A DNA stretch of 64,000 nt from Gautieria morchelliformis (GCA_015179125.1 WHVA01000031.1:186001-250000); one strand, 5' to 3'; counted from the stretch's first letter, positions 1 to 11,017 are shown. The notes: generated from the sequence alone by a model not told the origin. Made by a program: numbers and translations.

Positions 1-587
1 GCCGAATATGAAAGAATGGCAGTGCATCTCAGCGCCACGTTGGTTTACTGTAAGGCAAAGAAAAATAATAAGTACTGAATTTTGAACTTACCACTGCTGT
101 TGCAATGGATTAAATATGGACTTGACTGCGCAGCGCATGCCTGGTGATAATCTTTGCGTTTATTTAGGTGATTGCACATATTTCTAAACGGAACGGGTTG
201 CACCTAACTTTGGGCGCAACCTATCACACTCAACCTTGATTGAGTCCCCAAATAGTATGCCAGAATGCCTGGCGTGAACAGCTGTGTCCTAAATCATAAG
301 CCTTGATTATAAGTGATGCATGGCTCGGGTGTACGGTCATGACGAGATGATCAAGCTTAGGGGAGTTTGAGTCGAACTCGTCTGCCACCAAATTGAAGAT
401 GTTTAACGGTCTTCCGAGTTGACTACATTGTGGCGACAACACTGCGTCGCTTGTTGACGCTACGTACAGGCTGTGAGAGGTATGTTCTCATCTCAGGCCC
501 CAGTGATGATAATTCACTCACCAGTTAACCACGCCCCGTATCCATAGTGATAGCATAACGCTTTTCGTGCGGTACTATAAAGGGACA
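1..587. other. Unannotated left edge
   Basis: I see no convincing gene here on either strand. The longest open stretch (230-442, minus) is about 70 codons and resembles nothing I know. The segment lies just outside the LTR-E repeat. Confidence 0.5.
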
Positions 588-1195
588 TGATTATAAGGGC
601 AACCTAGGCAGACACTCTACACTCAAGTGGCAAACTGGCGAAGGGGGATCCAAAGTAAGATAGAGAACTATATACAGGACACAGACATACCTGGCGAAGG
701 GGGATCCAAAGAGAAAACTCTAGGGAACCCCTTCGCCACCTAACTACAACTATAAGCAAACTCAGGCATGCTAGCCCGATCACCGAATGCCTGAGTTACA
801 TAAGCAATCACGCCAGCGATAACAGGGCTGGACAGATAAGGAAGGAATGATGTCAGAAGGGGCCGGAACAGGAAGGGAAATAAACGGAACACAAGACAGA
901 AGGATGCCAAAGGCTAGGAGAAGCTCAGGGGCCATCAATAACATGCTGCGATAAAGCAGTGTGCGATAATGCACAGTGCGATAAAACATGCGATAATTCA
1001 CAGTGCAATAATGCGTGCGATAAAGCATGCGATAATGCATGCGATAAAGCGTGCAATAATGCGCACTGCGACAATGCATGCAATAAAGTGTGCGATAATG
1101 CGCACTGCGACAATGCATGCGATAAGGCGCACTGTGACAATGCATGCGATAAATCATGCGATAATGCGCAGTGTGTGATTGGTGTTCTCCTGACA
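588..1195 (-). repeat. LTR-E, a relative of LTR-D with a tandem array
   Basis: Read on the minus strand the segment starts TGTCAGGAGAAC (1195 downward), close to LTR-D (TGTCAGGGGACA), and ends near GGTTGCCCTTATAATCA, where LTR-D ends GGTTGCCCTTACA. Both share an odd pair of about 21-bp direct repeats with a core resembling AAGGGGGATCCAAAG (here 635-655 and 691-711) around a TATA-like stretch. I found no target duplication, so the left boundary is uncertain (588 or a few bases later). Confidence 0.55.
955..1178. repeat. Tandem array of degenerate 12-bp units
   Basis: About 19 units of the type TGCGATAATGCA / TGCGATAAAGCA / TGCGACAATGCA follow one another without spacers. The array sits inside LTR-E where LTR-D has a different short tandem array. 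Open frames through it encode only His/Tyr/Met/Cys repeats and are not genes. Confidence 0.85.
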
Positions 1196-1526
1196 ACGAT
1201 GACGATCACTGCCGGCCAAGAATTTCCCTCGCAAAAGCTGTGCTCTGGACAAATTTGACCACCTAGTGCCTACACTCCGGGGTGTCAGTCCTTCCATGCA
1301 TCCAGGTAACGTTCAGTTGGGAGCAATACATATCGTCGACGACCTTGCGCCGAAGTTTGTTGGGAAGCTGCCCGCGCAAGACCAGACCTGGTTCGCGCAG
1401 TTGCCGGTACCATCATACCAGGTGGGTTGAGCATGCTTGTTTCCTGCCCATCACCTAACATTTCCGTGTCGTAGCGACACAGACCCTGAGAAGTCTGTGC
1501 TAGCAAAGGCTGGCATGAGGCTGGCA
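1196..1526 (+). pseudogene. Left flank of Copia-1, probable start of gypsy-4 gag
   Basis: This is the target into which Copia-1 inserted; it ends in the duplicated TGGCA (1522-1526) and continues at 11018 in a recognisable gypsy gag. The plus-strand frame next to the duplication is interrupted by stops, so any gag N-terminus here is decayed. The assignment rests on position rather than on a recognised motif. Confidence 0.3.
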
Positions 1527-2244
1527 TGTAGAAAGATTAAGAGTTTGTTGACGATGAGCTTAGGTAGCAATATAATTCAGACTTCGAATAGAAGTCGAAT
1601 CGAGTAGAAGATAGAGGGGTCGAGTATACACCCTATGTGTGATACACCCTATGTGTGATACACCCTATGTGTGTATCTCGAACAGCGGTTACACAGTATA
1701 TGTGCAGTAAGGTGTTCAATAGCTTCCAAGATAAATGAGTACTGATTGACTGGAGATTCCACTTCATACAAGATAGCTATTTAACTACTGTGGGACGAGC
1801 TATGACAGATGAAAGCAGCTACCGGCGAAAATGGATGTGTAAGTGAGATACGGGGGTTATAGTACCGGTTACTGCAGTGGGGGCGGTCTATCGAATAGCA
1901 GGTGGTTTGTATGTATTGCCAATCAGAAAGTAGAAGTAATCATGGCATGTGGAGGTGTGGAGGGGAACGGGGAAAGAGAAGTCCGTATGTGATGAAATGA
2001 TCGGTGTGCCACTCCATGGATCAGAACCCCTCGGGCTTGGGTTTCTGCTTTTGGGTCAGGGCTGGGTCCACGGGTTGTACATGTGATGATCGGCATAGGA
2101 GAGTATGGACTCGTGTAGATAAGTGTGGACATCAGAAAGATTGGTTGTGGTGGATAGAGCGAGTGTGTAGGGCAGGAGTTGGTATAGGTGTTGGAGTGTA
2201 TTGGGGTCAGGTAGTGCAATAATGGAATAGACATTTTTGTAACA
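1527..2244 (-). repeat. Copia-1 3' LTR
   Basis: 718 bp, against 686 bp for the 5' LTR. Most of the excess is a triplication of the unit GATACACCCTATGTGT at 1625-1678, single in the 5' LTR. The remainder is nearly identical, with scattered substitutions. Confidence 0.93.
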
Positions 2245-2251
2245 CTCCCCT

Positions 2252-3588
2252 TCAAGCCCAGCACACTTCTAGCATTTCTAGGATGTGGAGGTGCTTGCGG
2301 GGTGATAAGGGTTTGGTTAGAACGTCAGCGGGATTCTCGAGAGTTTTAATGTAACATAGACATATGTTGCCCGCAGCGATCTGTTCCTTTGTGTAATGAT
2401 AGTGCACGTCAATGTGTTTCGATTGGTTGTTGTTGGCGCTATCGTTGGAGAAGGTGATGGCGGATTGATTGTCTGTGAAGATGGGGATAGGAGTGAAGTT
2501 ATGTTTAAAGTCTTTTCCTAGCCTGATGAGCCAAATGCCTTCTGCGCTTGCAAATGATCCTGCTATCACTTCTGATTCCATGGTTGATCTGCTGACCAGG
2601 CTCTGCTTTTTCAAAGCCCAGGATATAGGTGCACCATTGAACGTGAACACCCAGCCCGTTGTGGATTTCCGATTGTCTCGATCACCTGCTAAGTCCGCGT
2701 CCGTGTACCCCACCAGGTTATGAGCGAATCCCATTGCTCCGTCTCCCTCCCTCACATAGGTTATTCCATACTCCCTCATATTCAACAAATACCTGACGAT
2801 TCTCTTCACAGCCTCCCAATGGGTAATATTTGGTTTGGATGAAAATTGAGCACATTTGTTGACTGCGTAAGTGATGTCGGGTCGAGTGGCCACTGCGCAA
2901 TAGTTGATGCTTCCAATTATGGATGCGTACATGAAATCGATGACATCTGATGAAGTGGTGGAATTATGTAGCTCGATGTTGTGATCCATTGGTGAGTTCA
3001 CTGCTCGTCCGGATGTGATGTTGAACCTTTTGGGGATAGTATCAATGAATGCATCTTGTGATATGTGAATGGTGCCGAGGTCTTGATTTTGTGTGATTTG
3101 GATTCCCAGAAGTCACGTTGGGTCCCCTAAGTCTTGTATGTCGAAACTCCCCTTGATATCCAATACCATTCTCTCCATCGTGGACGCCAATCTCGATGCG
3201 AGGAGTCCGTCATCCACGTACCACCCCGCTATTTCCACACTGTCCCCTTCCCTTAACCTGAAGAAAACTGTTTTGTCTGCTTCCCCCGCCCTAAAACTGA
3301 TCTTTTCCATTTCCCTTCTCAGAGTCCCGTGCCATACCCTCCCGGACTGCTTCAATCCATAAATTCCTTTCTTCAACCTACACACCAAGTGCTCCTCCCC
3401 TTCTTTGACAAATCCCTCCGGTTGCCACATATATACGATATCCTCCAATTTTCCATTCAGGTATGCCCCCTTTACATCCACCTGTCGTAATTCGAGGTTG
3501 TATTTGCAGGTGAGAGCGAGAATGAGTCGTATGGATGTGAGTCAAATGGTGGGTGAATAGGTTTCTTGATAATCGACCCCTGAAACTT
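2252..3588 (-). pseudogene. Copia-1 reverse transcriptase and RNase H (3' part of pol)
   Basis: Translation gives the RT core (VDVKGAYLNG, YGLKQSGRVWH, catalytic YVDDGLLAS) and then a copia RNase H with GYTDADLAGDR, SRSTMESEVIAG and the terminal block ending near PADVLTKPLSPRKH. The pieces are in one frame, broken by TGA at 3542-3544 (in SPTI*LTSIR) and at 3113-3115 (in LGDPT*LLGI); both fit CGA-to-TGA. The stop at 2252 is the natural end, 8 bp before the LTR. Upstream the frame is cut by LTR-F. Confidence 0.92.
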
Positions 3589-3593
3589 GTGAG

Positions 3594-4283
3594 TGTCATA
3601 AAAATATCCGTAAGCTATCACTGCCATCACAATCTGTCGAACCGCCGCATATACACTGTCCCCCGTCTCATACACACTTCCACTCGCACCACCCACGTCT
3701 ACCCGAGCCCACACATGTCCGCATGATACATCATACCATTCCCAATATTCTACCGATCCTACCCTGACCCAATGCCTGTGGACCCACTCGACCCGAGTCA
3801 CAGCCCGAGCCTGAGAGACTTGATCCATGGAGGAGCTAGTCGTGGAGCCGGTGATCTACATATCCTCCATAATATTCCCTTCAATAATCCACAAACCATT
3901 CTTCTGATGCACATGACTACATACATCCCCTCCCATTCGTTACATCGATCCCCTAGCTACCGCTGTCTCTGCACCACCGTATTCCCGAATCCACACACAT
4001 CAGTCGACCAATGCGTTCCCCCCTCCACTCTTTGCGCCGCAGCAGACCTCGTAGCTAGTTAAATAGTTCAGCATGTACACACACATTCTTCAGTCAATTG
4101 GAACTCACATTCTTGAAGTAACTTGGTACCTTGCGATGCATAAACTTGCGTAGTTGTCACTAAAGAGCATACACACCTTGTGTTTACTCTATCTATCTGT
4201 TTTTACGATTCCACTCGATTCGACTTCAAACCGAAGTCTGAATCTACATCTAATTCATCATCAGCTGCTCTTAATCTTTCACA
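3594..4283 (+). mobile_element. Solo LTR-F inside Copia-1
   Basis: A 690-bp unit from TGTCATAAAAATATCC to CTTAATCTTTCACA, flanked by GTGAG on both sides (3589-3593 and 4284-4288). Its ends resemble the Copia-1 LTR in opposite orientation, so it belongs to a related copia family. No internal coding region remains. It splits the RT domain exactly between VAQGYS and QVSGVDYQ. Confidence 0.9.
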
Positions 4284-4288
4284 GTGAG

Positions 4289-5424
4289 TAGCCTTGTGCC
4301 ACCACCCTTGATTTGAATTTATCAACCTCCCCTCGATTGTCTCTCTTGATGCGAAATACCCATCTGCTTCCCACTATGTTAGCCTCTGTCGGCTTCTTGA
4401 CCAGTTCCCACGTGTTGTATCCCATCAACATTTGATATTCCTCCTCACAAGCTTTTCTCCATCTCTCCCTGTTCCCTGATCTCATAGCCTCTTTATAACT
4501 CCCTGGCTTGTCCTCTGCCAATACCACGAACGGCCCTTTGGTTTCTTCAAATTCCATCCTTCCATGTGCCAACGCTGCTATCTCTGTGAGTAACACTGTG
4601 TTTCTTCTTCCCCTTCCGTATTCTGTGTTCCCTGGGTCCATCCACGGACCTTTTGAAAATTCCTTCGGTGCTATATCCATTTCTTCCTTCTCCTCTTCGC
4701 TGATGTTACCTCTAATGTTATTTTTCTCTTGTTCTCCTTCTGGTTCAGCTTCTGTGTCGGAACTTTCCGCCCATAATTCCCTCCCCCTCAATTCTGCCGT
4801 CGCTTCTATCGTGTCCTCTTCCTCGCTAAGATCCTCCTTGTCATCCTCAAGAATTATGAGTGGTGGTATGGCATTGTCATCATCGACGGGTGTCTCATCC
4901 TCGTTGTGGTTTGGGTGTTGTACGCACTTGATGGTTTTTCCGTGGATTACCCACAGTTCAGGTGTGTTGTCGTCGTCGATTAACTGAATGGTGGTGCGTT
5001 CGATATGTTTCAGTTCGTCGAATATTACGTCTCTGGCCTTGATTAGTGTTTGGGTGCGTGGTACCCACACCTTATATGCTTTCGAGTCTTCGAAATAACC
5101 GATGAAGATTCTTCGACCGACTTGAACTCCCCCTTCCTCCTCATGGCTTTTGGGAGCAGTGCCCAACATTTCGAGCAGTATGTACGCAACCAGTCGAGTC
5201 GAGGTCTCCTCCCCCAGAAATATTCGTATGGGGATGTTCCGATTCTGTGGTGTAGTAGTCTGTTTTTGATGAAGTTCATTGTGTGTATGGCTGACACCCA
5301 AAATCCTTTCGACAGCTTGGCATTGTGTTGTAGGGTTAATGCTCCTTCCTGGAGTGTCCTGTTGTACCTCTCGGCTATGCCATTATGTTCTGGTGTGTGA
5401 GGACTGGTGGTTTCATGAATGACG
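4289..5424 (-). pseudogene. Copia-1 integrase C-terminus and start of reverse transcriptase
   Basis: Contains the integrase end (EHNGIAERYNRT with the catalytic Glu region, RIGTSPYEYFWG, IFIGYFEDSKAYKVW), an acidic linker rich in Glu/Asp, and the beginning of RT (WELVKKPTEANIVGSRWVF, VVAQGYS). The reading frame changes near 5115-5130, between a block ending GEFKSV and one starting GRRIFIGYF. It joins 8274-10306 upstream once the LTR block 5430-8273 is removed. Confidence 0.88.
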
Positions 5425-5429
5425 CCGAG

Positions 5430-6687
5430 TGTTTTGGAACCCTTCAAGACTTTGGTGTTATTGCTAACACTTCAATCTATCAGAATGTGTCGTTTACGAG
5501 ACTCAAAGAATATTAAACAATGCTGCAGCATAACTCCGGAAATAATTTAATATTTGTACCTTGGTTGCAATCCACGTAAGAACTAGTCCAAGTTAATACG
5601 GATGGAAGGCAATGTGTTTCTTAGCAGCACTGAACAATAAACTAAAAGACTGTAGGTTCAAGGACACTATCGGGGTCCAAGCGTATTCCAAAATATAAAG
5701 GAATGTACTTAGCAGGCGAGTTTATAAATGGACTGCCCTGATAATCTACCAGCACACAGCAATAAAACGAGAGGCAAAGAATAGAATCTAAAGCGGCTTT
5801 TACAAGTAACAGGAATTGACTTGTGAAAGATATTAACCAGGAAAATCAACTGATCAATCTCTCAGGTATTGGAGTGCGAATGGCAAGACTATCAATTGAA
5901 AGACTCACTCTGTAGAATTACACCCGGAGGATTAGTGTAGGTAGCTAAGCAGAAAAGTATCTACTTAACAAGGAATTAGACACAAAAGTAAGTGAATAAC
6001 CTAGCTGGGATTAGCAGCTTAGTAAGATGCAAGTCACACGAGTCACGTGTAGGATAGAAGCAGTAGATTGCTAGATTGATAATTCAAGGAGGTCAGAATG
6101 GCCTCCATTGACGTTGTAAAATACACAGGATTACATAAAATGGGGTTCTTCTATCTATTATGCGAGTGATGTCATATGTAAATATTTGCACTGCTGAAAC
6201 ACACCCTCGTAACTATTGTGGTGTGTTTGTGCAAAGAAATTGGAAATAGATAGGCAATCACCTTCCCTGGTTTGCACAGCCTTTCACAGCCATACACAGC
6301 CTTGCACTGCCCTGCACAGCCCTACACAGCCGCTATGACATCAAGGGACCTATTTGGTGTTGTAGCATTGCGTTTGGAGGATCCATTCATTTTGTCAAAC
6401 CTGCACCCTAGTTTTGGCTTTGTACATCTTTGTGTGACTTTGTACGCAGCCTTGCACAGGCTTGTGTAAGCAGTAGAGGACACATTCAGTCTCAGTGGCT
6501 GAGTTTGAGTGAGCCAAGGTACCAGAGTTGTAGGTGTTTGAGTGCCTGCAACTCCGAGTTCCCAGTTCATGGGAAGCTCCGGTCGGAGTTTGATAATGAG
6601 CGCAGAGTTGTGGACCTGCGTGGGTTCATAACTCTCCCTGACAGAATAAGGAGTTTTTGAGCCAGGGAAGCCAAGTTAAATGGCGAA
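5430..6687 (-). repeat. LTR-A, truncated copy
   Basis: Starts (plus strand) TGTTTTGGAACCC right after CCGAG (5425-5429), as the intact copies do, and follows the LTR-A sequence of the 37.1-kb copy, including a CACAGCC-type array at about 6275-6335 and a TGATGTCAT motif. It stops short of the LTR end at 6687, where a second copy of 218 bp of Copia-1 begins. The junction has the short shared stretch AGAAAT. Confidence 0.8.
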
Positions 6688-6905
6688 CCCAGAAATATTC
6701 GTATGGGGATGTTCCGATTCTGTGGTGTAGTAGTCTGTTTTTGATGAAGTTCATTGTGTGTATGGCTGACACCCAAAATCCTTTCGACAGCTTGGCATTG
6801 TGTTGTAGGGTTAATGCTCCTTCCTGGAGTGTCCTGTTGTACCTCTCGGCTATGCCATTATGTTCTGAGTGTGTGAGGACTGGTGGTTTCATGAATGACG
6901 CCGAG
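6688..6905 (-). repeat. Direct duplication of 218 bp of Copia-1 integrase
   Basis: Nearly identical to 5213-5429 (a small indel near 6868). It encodes the same piece, from EHNGIAERYNRT to SPYEYFW on the minus strand, and ends in the same CCGAG next to an LTR. The duplication therefore includes the insertion flank of the LTR. Confidence 0.93.
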
Positions 6906-8268
6906 TGTTTTGGAACCCTTCAAGACTTTGGTGTTATTGCTAACACTTCAATCTATCAGAATGTGTCATTTACGAGACTCAAAGAATATTAAACAATGCT
7001 GCAGCATAACTCCGGAAATAATTTAATATTTGTACCTTGGTTGCAATCCACGTAAGAACTAGTCCAAGTTAATACGGATGGAAGGCAATGTGTTTCTTAG
7101 CAGCACTGAACAATAAACTAAAAGACTGTAGGTTCAAGGACACTATCGGGGTCCAAGCGTATTCCAAAATATAAAGGAATGTACTTAGCAGGCGAGTTTA
7201 TAAATGGACTGCCCTGATAATCTACCAGCGCACAACAATAAAGCGAGGGACGAGTTTTGTGAACAAAGCGACTTGTGAAAGTCTCTAATCAGGAAAATCA
7301 ACTGACTAGATCGTCTCGGGTATTGGAGTGTGAATGGCAAGACTTTTAATTGACAGACTCACTCTGTAGAATTACACCCGGAGGATTAGTCCAAGTGGCT
7401 AAGCAGTAAAGTAACTACTTAACAAGGAATTAGACACTAAAGTAAGTGAATAACCCTAGCTGGGATTAGCAGCTTAGTAAGATGCAAGTCACACAAGGTC
7501 ACATGTAGGATAGAAGATGGGTAGATTGGCTGATGAAAGGCAGGCAAAAAGGGCCTCCTTTTATATCGTATTGTACAGGCGCTTAACTAAGCGGTAGGAC
7601 CTTCTATCTATTAATGGAATGGGGGAATGAGTCACGAAGAAGCTTTTGGAATGTGTGGGAAGGTTCTGTCTGACTCATAATGACTCACAATGACTAGAAA
7701 TGACTCCTACTGGTGACTCCACTTGGTGACTCCACTAGGTTTTCCACTAATCAGGGCTTGATTTGTCAGGAATGAGTCATTAATTGGGCCCATGTGATTC
7801 ATGACAGCTTGGGTGAGTCATGTGCATGTGACTCACCAAGGTGTGCCTGAGTCAGTTGAGTCATTGAGGCTGTACAAGCAAATGACTAGGCTTTTCAAAC
7901 TCAGAGGCTGAGTCTGAAGGAGCCACCTGACCGGATTAGCCGCGAGTGACGCGAGCGTCCGGTCGGAGTTTGAAATCGGAAGTCCGAAACAGAGTTGTGG
8001 GGACATGTGTATGCACAACTCTGCTGCACAGAAATAAGTGAGTTTGAGTGAAGACAGCCTCGGAAAAATAGGTAAAATTCATGGATAATTAGAGGGATGT
8101 TTGAATAGGCCTTATGAGGACAGTAGACATTTTTATGGGCGATAATTGGTTGTTTTTAAGGGCCTTTGATGCAGACTACAAATTTACAATAAAGAGACAT
8201 TTGAGAGCTGGTTGAACAGCTAGGACCGAGACTACATAGTGTGCTGGTTGAACAGCGGTTCCCATACA
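6906..8268 (-). mobile_element. Solo LTR-B inside Copia-1
   Basis: 1363 bp, plus-strand ends TGTTTTGGAACC and GGTTCCCATACA, flanked by CCGAG at 6901-6905 and 8269-8273. A TATA box (TATAAAAGG on minus, 7557-7565) gives the transcription direction. LTR-A and LTR-B share the first 330 bp or so and the far end but differ in the U3 middle. No internal region is present. Confidence 0.93.
7628..7863 (-). promoter_or_regulatory. Array of eight TGA(C/G)TCA heptamers in LTR-B U3
   Basis: Eight perfect TGACTCA/TGAGTCA heptamers lie in 236 bp, with further TGACTCC near-matches. This is the binding site of Gcn4/AP-1 type bZIP factors. The array lies upstream (minus direction) of the LTR TATA box at 7557-7565. 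By chance about 0.03 sites would be expected. Confidence 0.8.
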
Positions 8269-8273
8269 CCGAG

Positions 8274-10306
8274 CTCACTGCATAGGTCTTTGAAATCCCT
8301 TCCTGTGTACTCCTCTCCGTTGTCCGTTCTAATCCCCTTTACCTCCTCCCCTCTCTGTCTCTTTAACCATGCCATGTACTCCTTGAACGACTTGGTAACA
8401 GTTCCGCATTCTTTGTTCTTTAGGAAATCGTTGCTGACGTATCTTGTGGCGTGGTCGATCCAGGTGATGAAGTATCGGTATCCTCCTATCAATGATTCGA
8501 ATGGACCGCATATGTCTGACGACACTATATCCCCCATGCTCTTCAGCAGTTCTTCGATGTGTTTGAAGGGCGCCCTTGTCTGTTTTCCGTGCTGGCAGCT
8601 GCTGCATATGTCCATCTTCAGTCCTTTGCGGAAATTCGGTAGTCCCTTGCCGGTTTGTTTCTCCTGCATCTTTTCTATCATGGAGGCTGCTGCGTGTGCT
8701 AATCTGTGGTGCCACAGTGTCAGTTCGTCGGGTTTGATAGAATGTAAGGCTTCTTCTGGTTCGGCCTTCGTTGATGGCTGAGCCATGTACATGAATAGGT
8801 TCTCTATCCTCTTCCCCCTCGCGATCGTCTCTCCATCCATCAAGAGTGAGGTGTCATTGTTGCTGAACATTACTTCAATGTTTGTGGCCGTCATTCGTCC
8901 TACTGACAGCAGGTTTTCTTTCAGTTTTGGCATGAAAATTACATCTTTCAGCATCAGGGAAAGTGGTGGTATCTGTAAGTTAGCGTCGCTTTGGAGAGTT
9001 ATTCTTATGGTCCCCCTCTGATCTGCGTTGAAGGAGTCACCGCTCAATGTCCCTATCGATACCGTTGGTGCAGGGTGGAGTTCGTCGAATAGGTTAATGT
9101 TGCCACATAGGTGACTGGACGCCCCCGAGTCTATGAGCCATACGTGTATGTCGTCCTGTATTGCGGAGAGTGCTGACGGGTTGGTGGACAGGGTCATGTT
9201 GTTATTCGTCGTTTCCTCAGTGTGCGCCATCATTATGATGTCTCTCCTCGGTATGCTTGCGAGTCGAGCTGTGTCGGTGGTACTCAGCTGTTGCCGCTGT
9301 GGGGGTGGGGCCGGCCTGTTGAGGCCGTTCTCGTTGCTGTGTTCCTGTCCCTTCCCAAGTGAGTTATATGTGTTGTCTTCCCTTCTCCATTGTCCTTGCA
9401 TCGTGAGTCCGCCTCCAGGTGCGTAACACCTTGCTGCTGAATGGTTCGGCTTGCCGCAGTTGTTACAGAGGAAGCTATTCCCCTGCTGGTCTGATACTGT
9501 GGTTGGCGGTTCTGGTATGTGTATGTTGTGTTGCTGTTGTGTGTGTTGCCATTGATGAATCTCGGAGTATCATTGTTGTGTTGCCTGGGAGGTTGGGACT
9601 GTGCGATGAATGCGGTGGCAGCTTGTGTGGATACCTTGACGGCCCCTAGGTCTGCTTCGTGCGCTTCCAAACGCTCCTTGATATCGTCCGGATCTTTACT
9701 GATCATCCTTATTGTTTGCGCAATAGGTCTCCATGATTCCGGGAGATTCCTGAGGATTGTAGCTGCGTGAGTGGAATCGGGTATTTGCTCACCCATCCTT
9801 GCAAAGTGATTTCTGAACTCCTTCATGACGGTGATGTATGCCGAGACCGTTTGTCCGTCGGTCATGTGGTAATTCTCGTATCGTGTTCTGATTATGCTGA
9901 TCTTGCTCGGATCAGTGGATTTGAACTTTCTGACAAGTATTTTCCAGGCTTCCTTGCATTTGTTGGTGGTATCTATTGCCGTCTGGAGCTTGGGCGATAT
10001 GCAGAGCAGGATTTGACTGTAAGCTACGTTATTCCTGTCGTCCCAGTCGTCCTGAAGCTGTGATAGTGTCATTCCGCCGGTTGTGTTAGTTCCAGTGGTA
10101 ACGGTTATCTGTTGGTTAGCTGCTGTAGGATAAAGGTCTGCACTGGTAATGATTTTGAATAATCCTCTATCCCTCGCTGTTGCTAACAACTCCTTCTTCC
10201 AGGACATCCAATTGTCCTTCCCCAATTTTGGTTTGATATCCCTGAATTTATGGATATCATGTTTTGGCGTGATGTGCACCGGTGCTGTTGCCGTTGGTTG
10301 TACCAT
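8274..10306 (-). pseudogene. Copia-1 gag, protease and integrase N-terminal half
   Basis: Gag starts at the ATG at 10304-10306 (MVQPTATAPVH), just inside the 5' LTR. A CCHC zinc knuckle follows (CNNCGKPNHSAARC, near 9480), then the aspartic protease motif (WLIDSGASSHL), the integrase zinc-binding region (LWHHRLAHA to CSSCQHGKQ) and two catalytic Asp (SSDICGPF, RTDNGEEYT). The gag frame and the knuckle/protease frame differ, with the change near 9490; this is an indel or a frameshift site, and I cannot decide which. The coding stretch ends at LCSELGV, where LTR-B cuts in; the missing Glu is in the downstream piece. Confidence 0.92.
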
Positions 10307-10315
10307 GGTGAGTAC

Positions 10316-10331
10316 GATGAGACTCTTAATC
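10316..10331 (-). other. Copia-1 primer-binding site, half tRNA-Lys(CUU) type
   Basis: Directly after the 5' LTR the minus strand reads GATTAAGAGTCTCATC. Its complement contains GACTCTTAATC, the anticodon stem-loop of eukaryotic tRNA-Lys(CUU), beginning opposite tRNA nucleotide 40. Copia and Ty5 are known to prime with an anticodon-cleaved tRNA half; the Lys assignment here is my inference from recalled tRNA sequence. Confidence 0.6.
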
Positions 10332-11017
10332 TGTAGAAAGATTAAGAGTTTGTTGACGATGAGCTTAGGTAGCAATATAATTCAGACTTCGAATAGAAGT
10401 CGAATTGAGTAGAAGATAGAGGGGTCGAGTATACACCCTATGTGTGTATCTTGAACAGCGGTTACACAGTATATGCGCAGTAAGGTGTTCAATAGCTTCC
10501 AAGATAAATGAGTACTGATTGACTGGAGATTCCACTTCATACAAGATAGCTATTTAACTACTGTGGGACGAGCTATGACAGATGAAAGCAGCTACCGGCG
10601 AAAATGGATGTGTAAGTGAGATATAGGGGTTATAGTGCCCGTTACTGCGGTGGGGGCAGTCTATCGAATAGCAGGTGATTTGTATGTATTGGGAATCAGA
10701 AAGTAGAAGTAATCATGGCATATGGAGGTGTGGAGGGGAACAGGGAAAGAAAAGTCTGTACGTGGTGAAATGATCGGTGTGCCACTCCATGGATCAGAAC
10801 CCCTCCGGCTCGGGTTTCTGCTTTTGGGTCAGGGCTGGTTCTGCGGGTTGTACGTGTGATGGTCGCGATAGGAGAGTATGGACTCATGTAGATAAGTGTG
10901 GACGTCAGAAAGATTGGTTGTGGTGGATAGAGCGAGTGTGTAGGGCAGGAGTTGGTATAGGTATTGGAGTGTATTGGGGTCAGGTAGTGCAATAATGGAA
11001 TAGACATTTTTGTAACA
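10332..11017 (-). repeat. Copia-1 5' LTR
   Basis: 686 bp, TG...CA ends, followed outside by the target duplication TGGCA (11018-11022). Near-identical to 1527-2244 apart from the missing 16-17-bp repeats and scattered substitutions. Confidence 0.94.

Larger units (their letters stand above)
1527..11017 (-). mobile_element. Copia-1, complete Ty1/copia retrotransposon with nested insertions
   Basis: Two LTRs (1527-2244 and 10332-11017) begin TGTTACAAAAATG and end CTTTCTACA on the minus strand and are flanked by the same 5 bp, TGGCA (1522-1526 and 11018-11022). Domain order on the minus strand is gag, protease, integrase, reverse transcriptase, RNase H, the copia order. Removing the nested LTR-F (3594-4283) and the LTR-A/duplication/LTR-B block (5430-8273) leaves about 5.95 kb, normal for copia. 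The coding region is dead: nested insertions, a frameshift near 9490, one near 5120, and TGA stops at 3542-3544 and 3113-3115. It interrupts an older gypsy gag on the opposite strand. Confidence 0.95.

Noticed and set aside
955..1178. CRISPR-like or coding reading of the tandem array
   Set aside because: Units abut without spacers, lie in an LTR-like element of a eukaryote, and the open frames are only low-complexity products of the repeat.
6906..8268. hAT-like element with 8-bp duplication and short inverted ends
   Set aside because: CTCGGTGT/CTCGGCGT looked like an 8-bp duplication, but the other copies show perfect 5-bp duplications (CCATC, CCGTC) and TG...CA ends with a TATA box, so an LTR fits better.
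10316..10331. Embedded tRNA genes at the two primer sites
   Set aside because: Only the anticodon arm is matched; no acceptor stem, D-arm or T-arm surrounds it.
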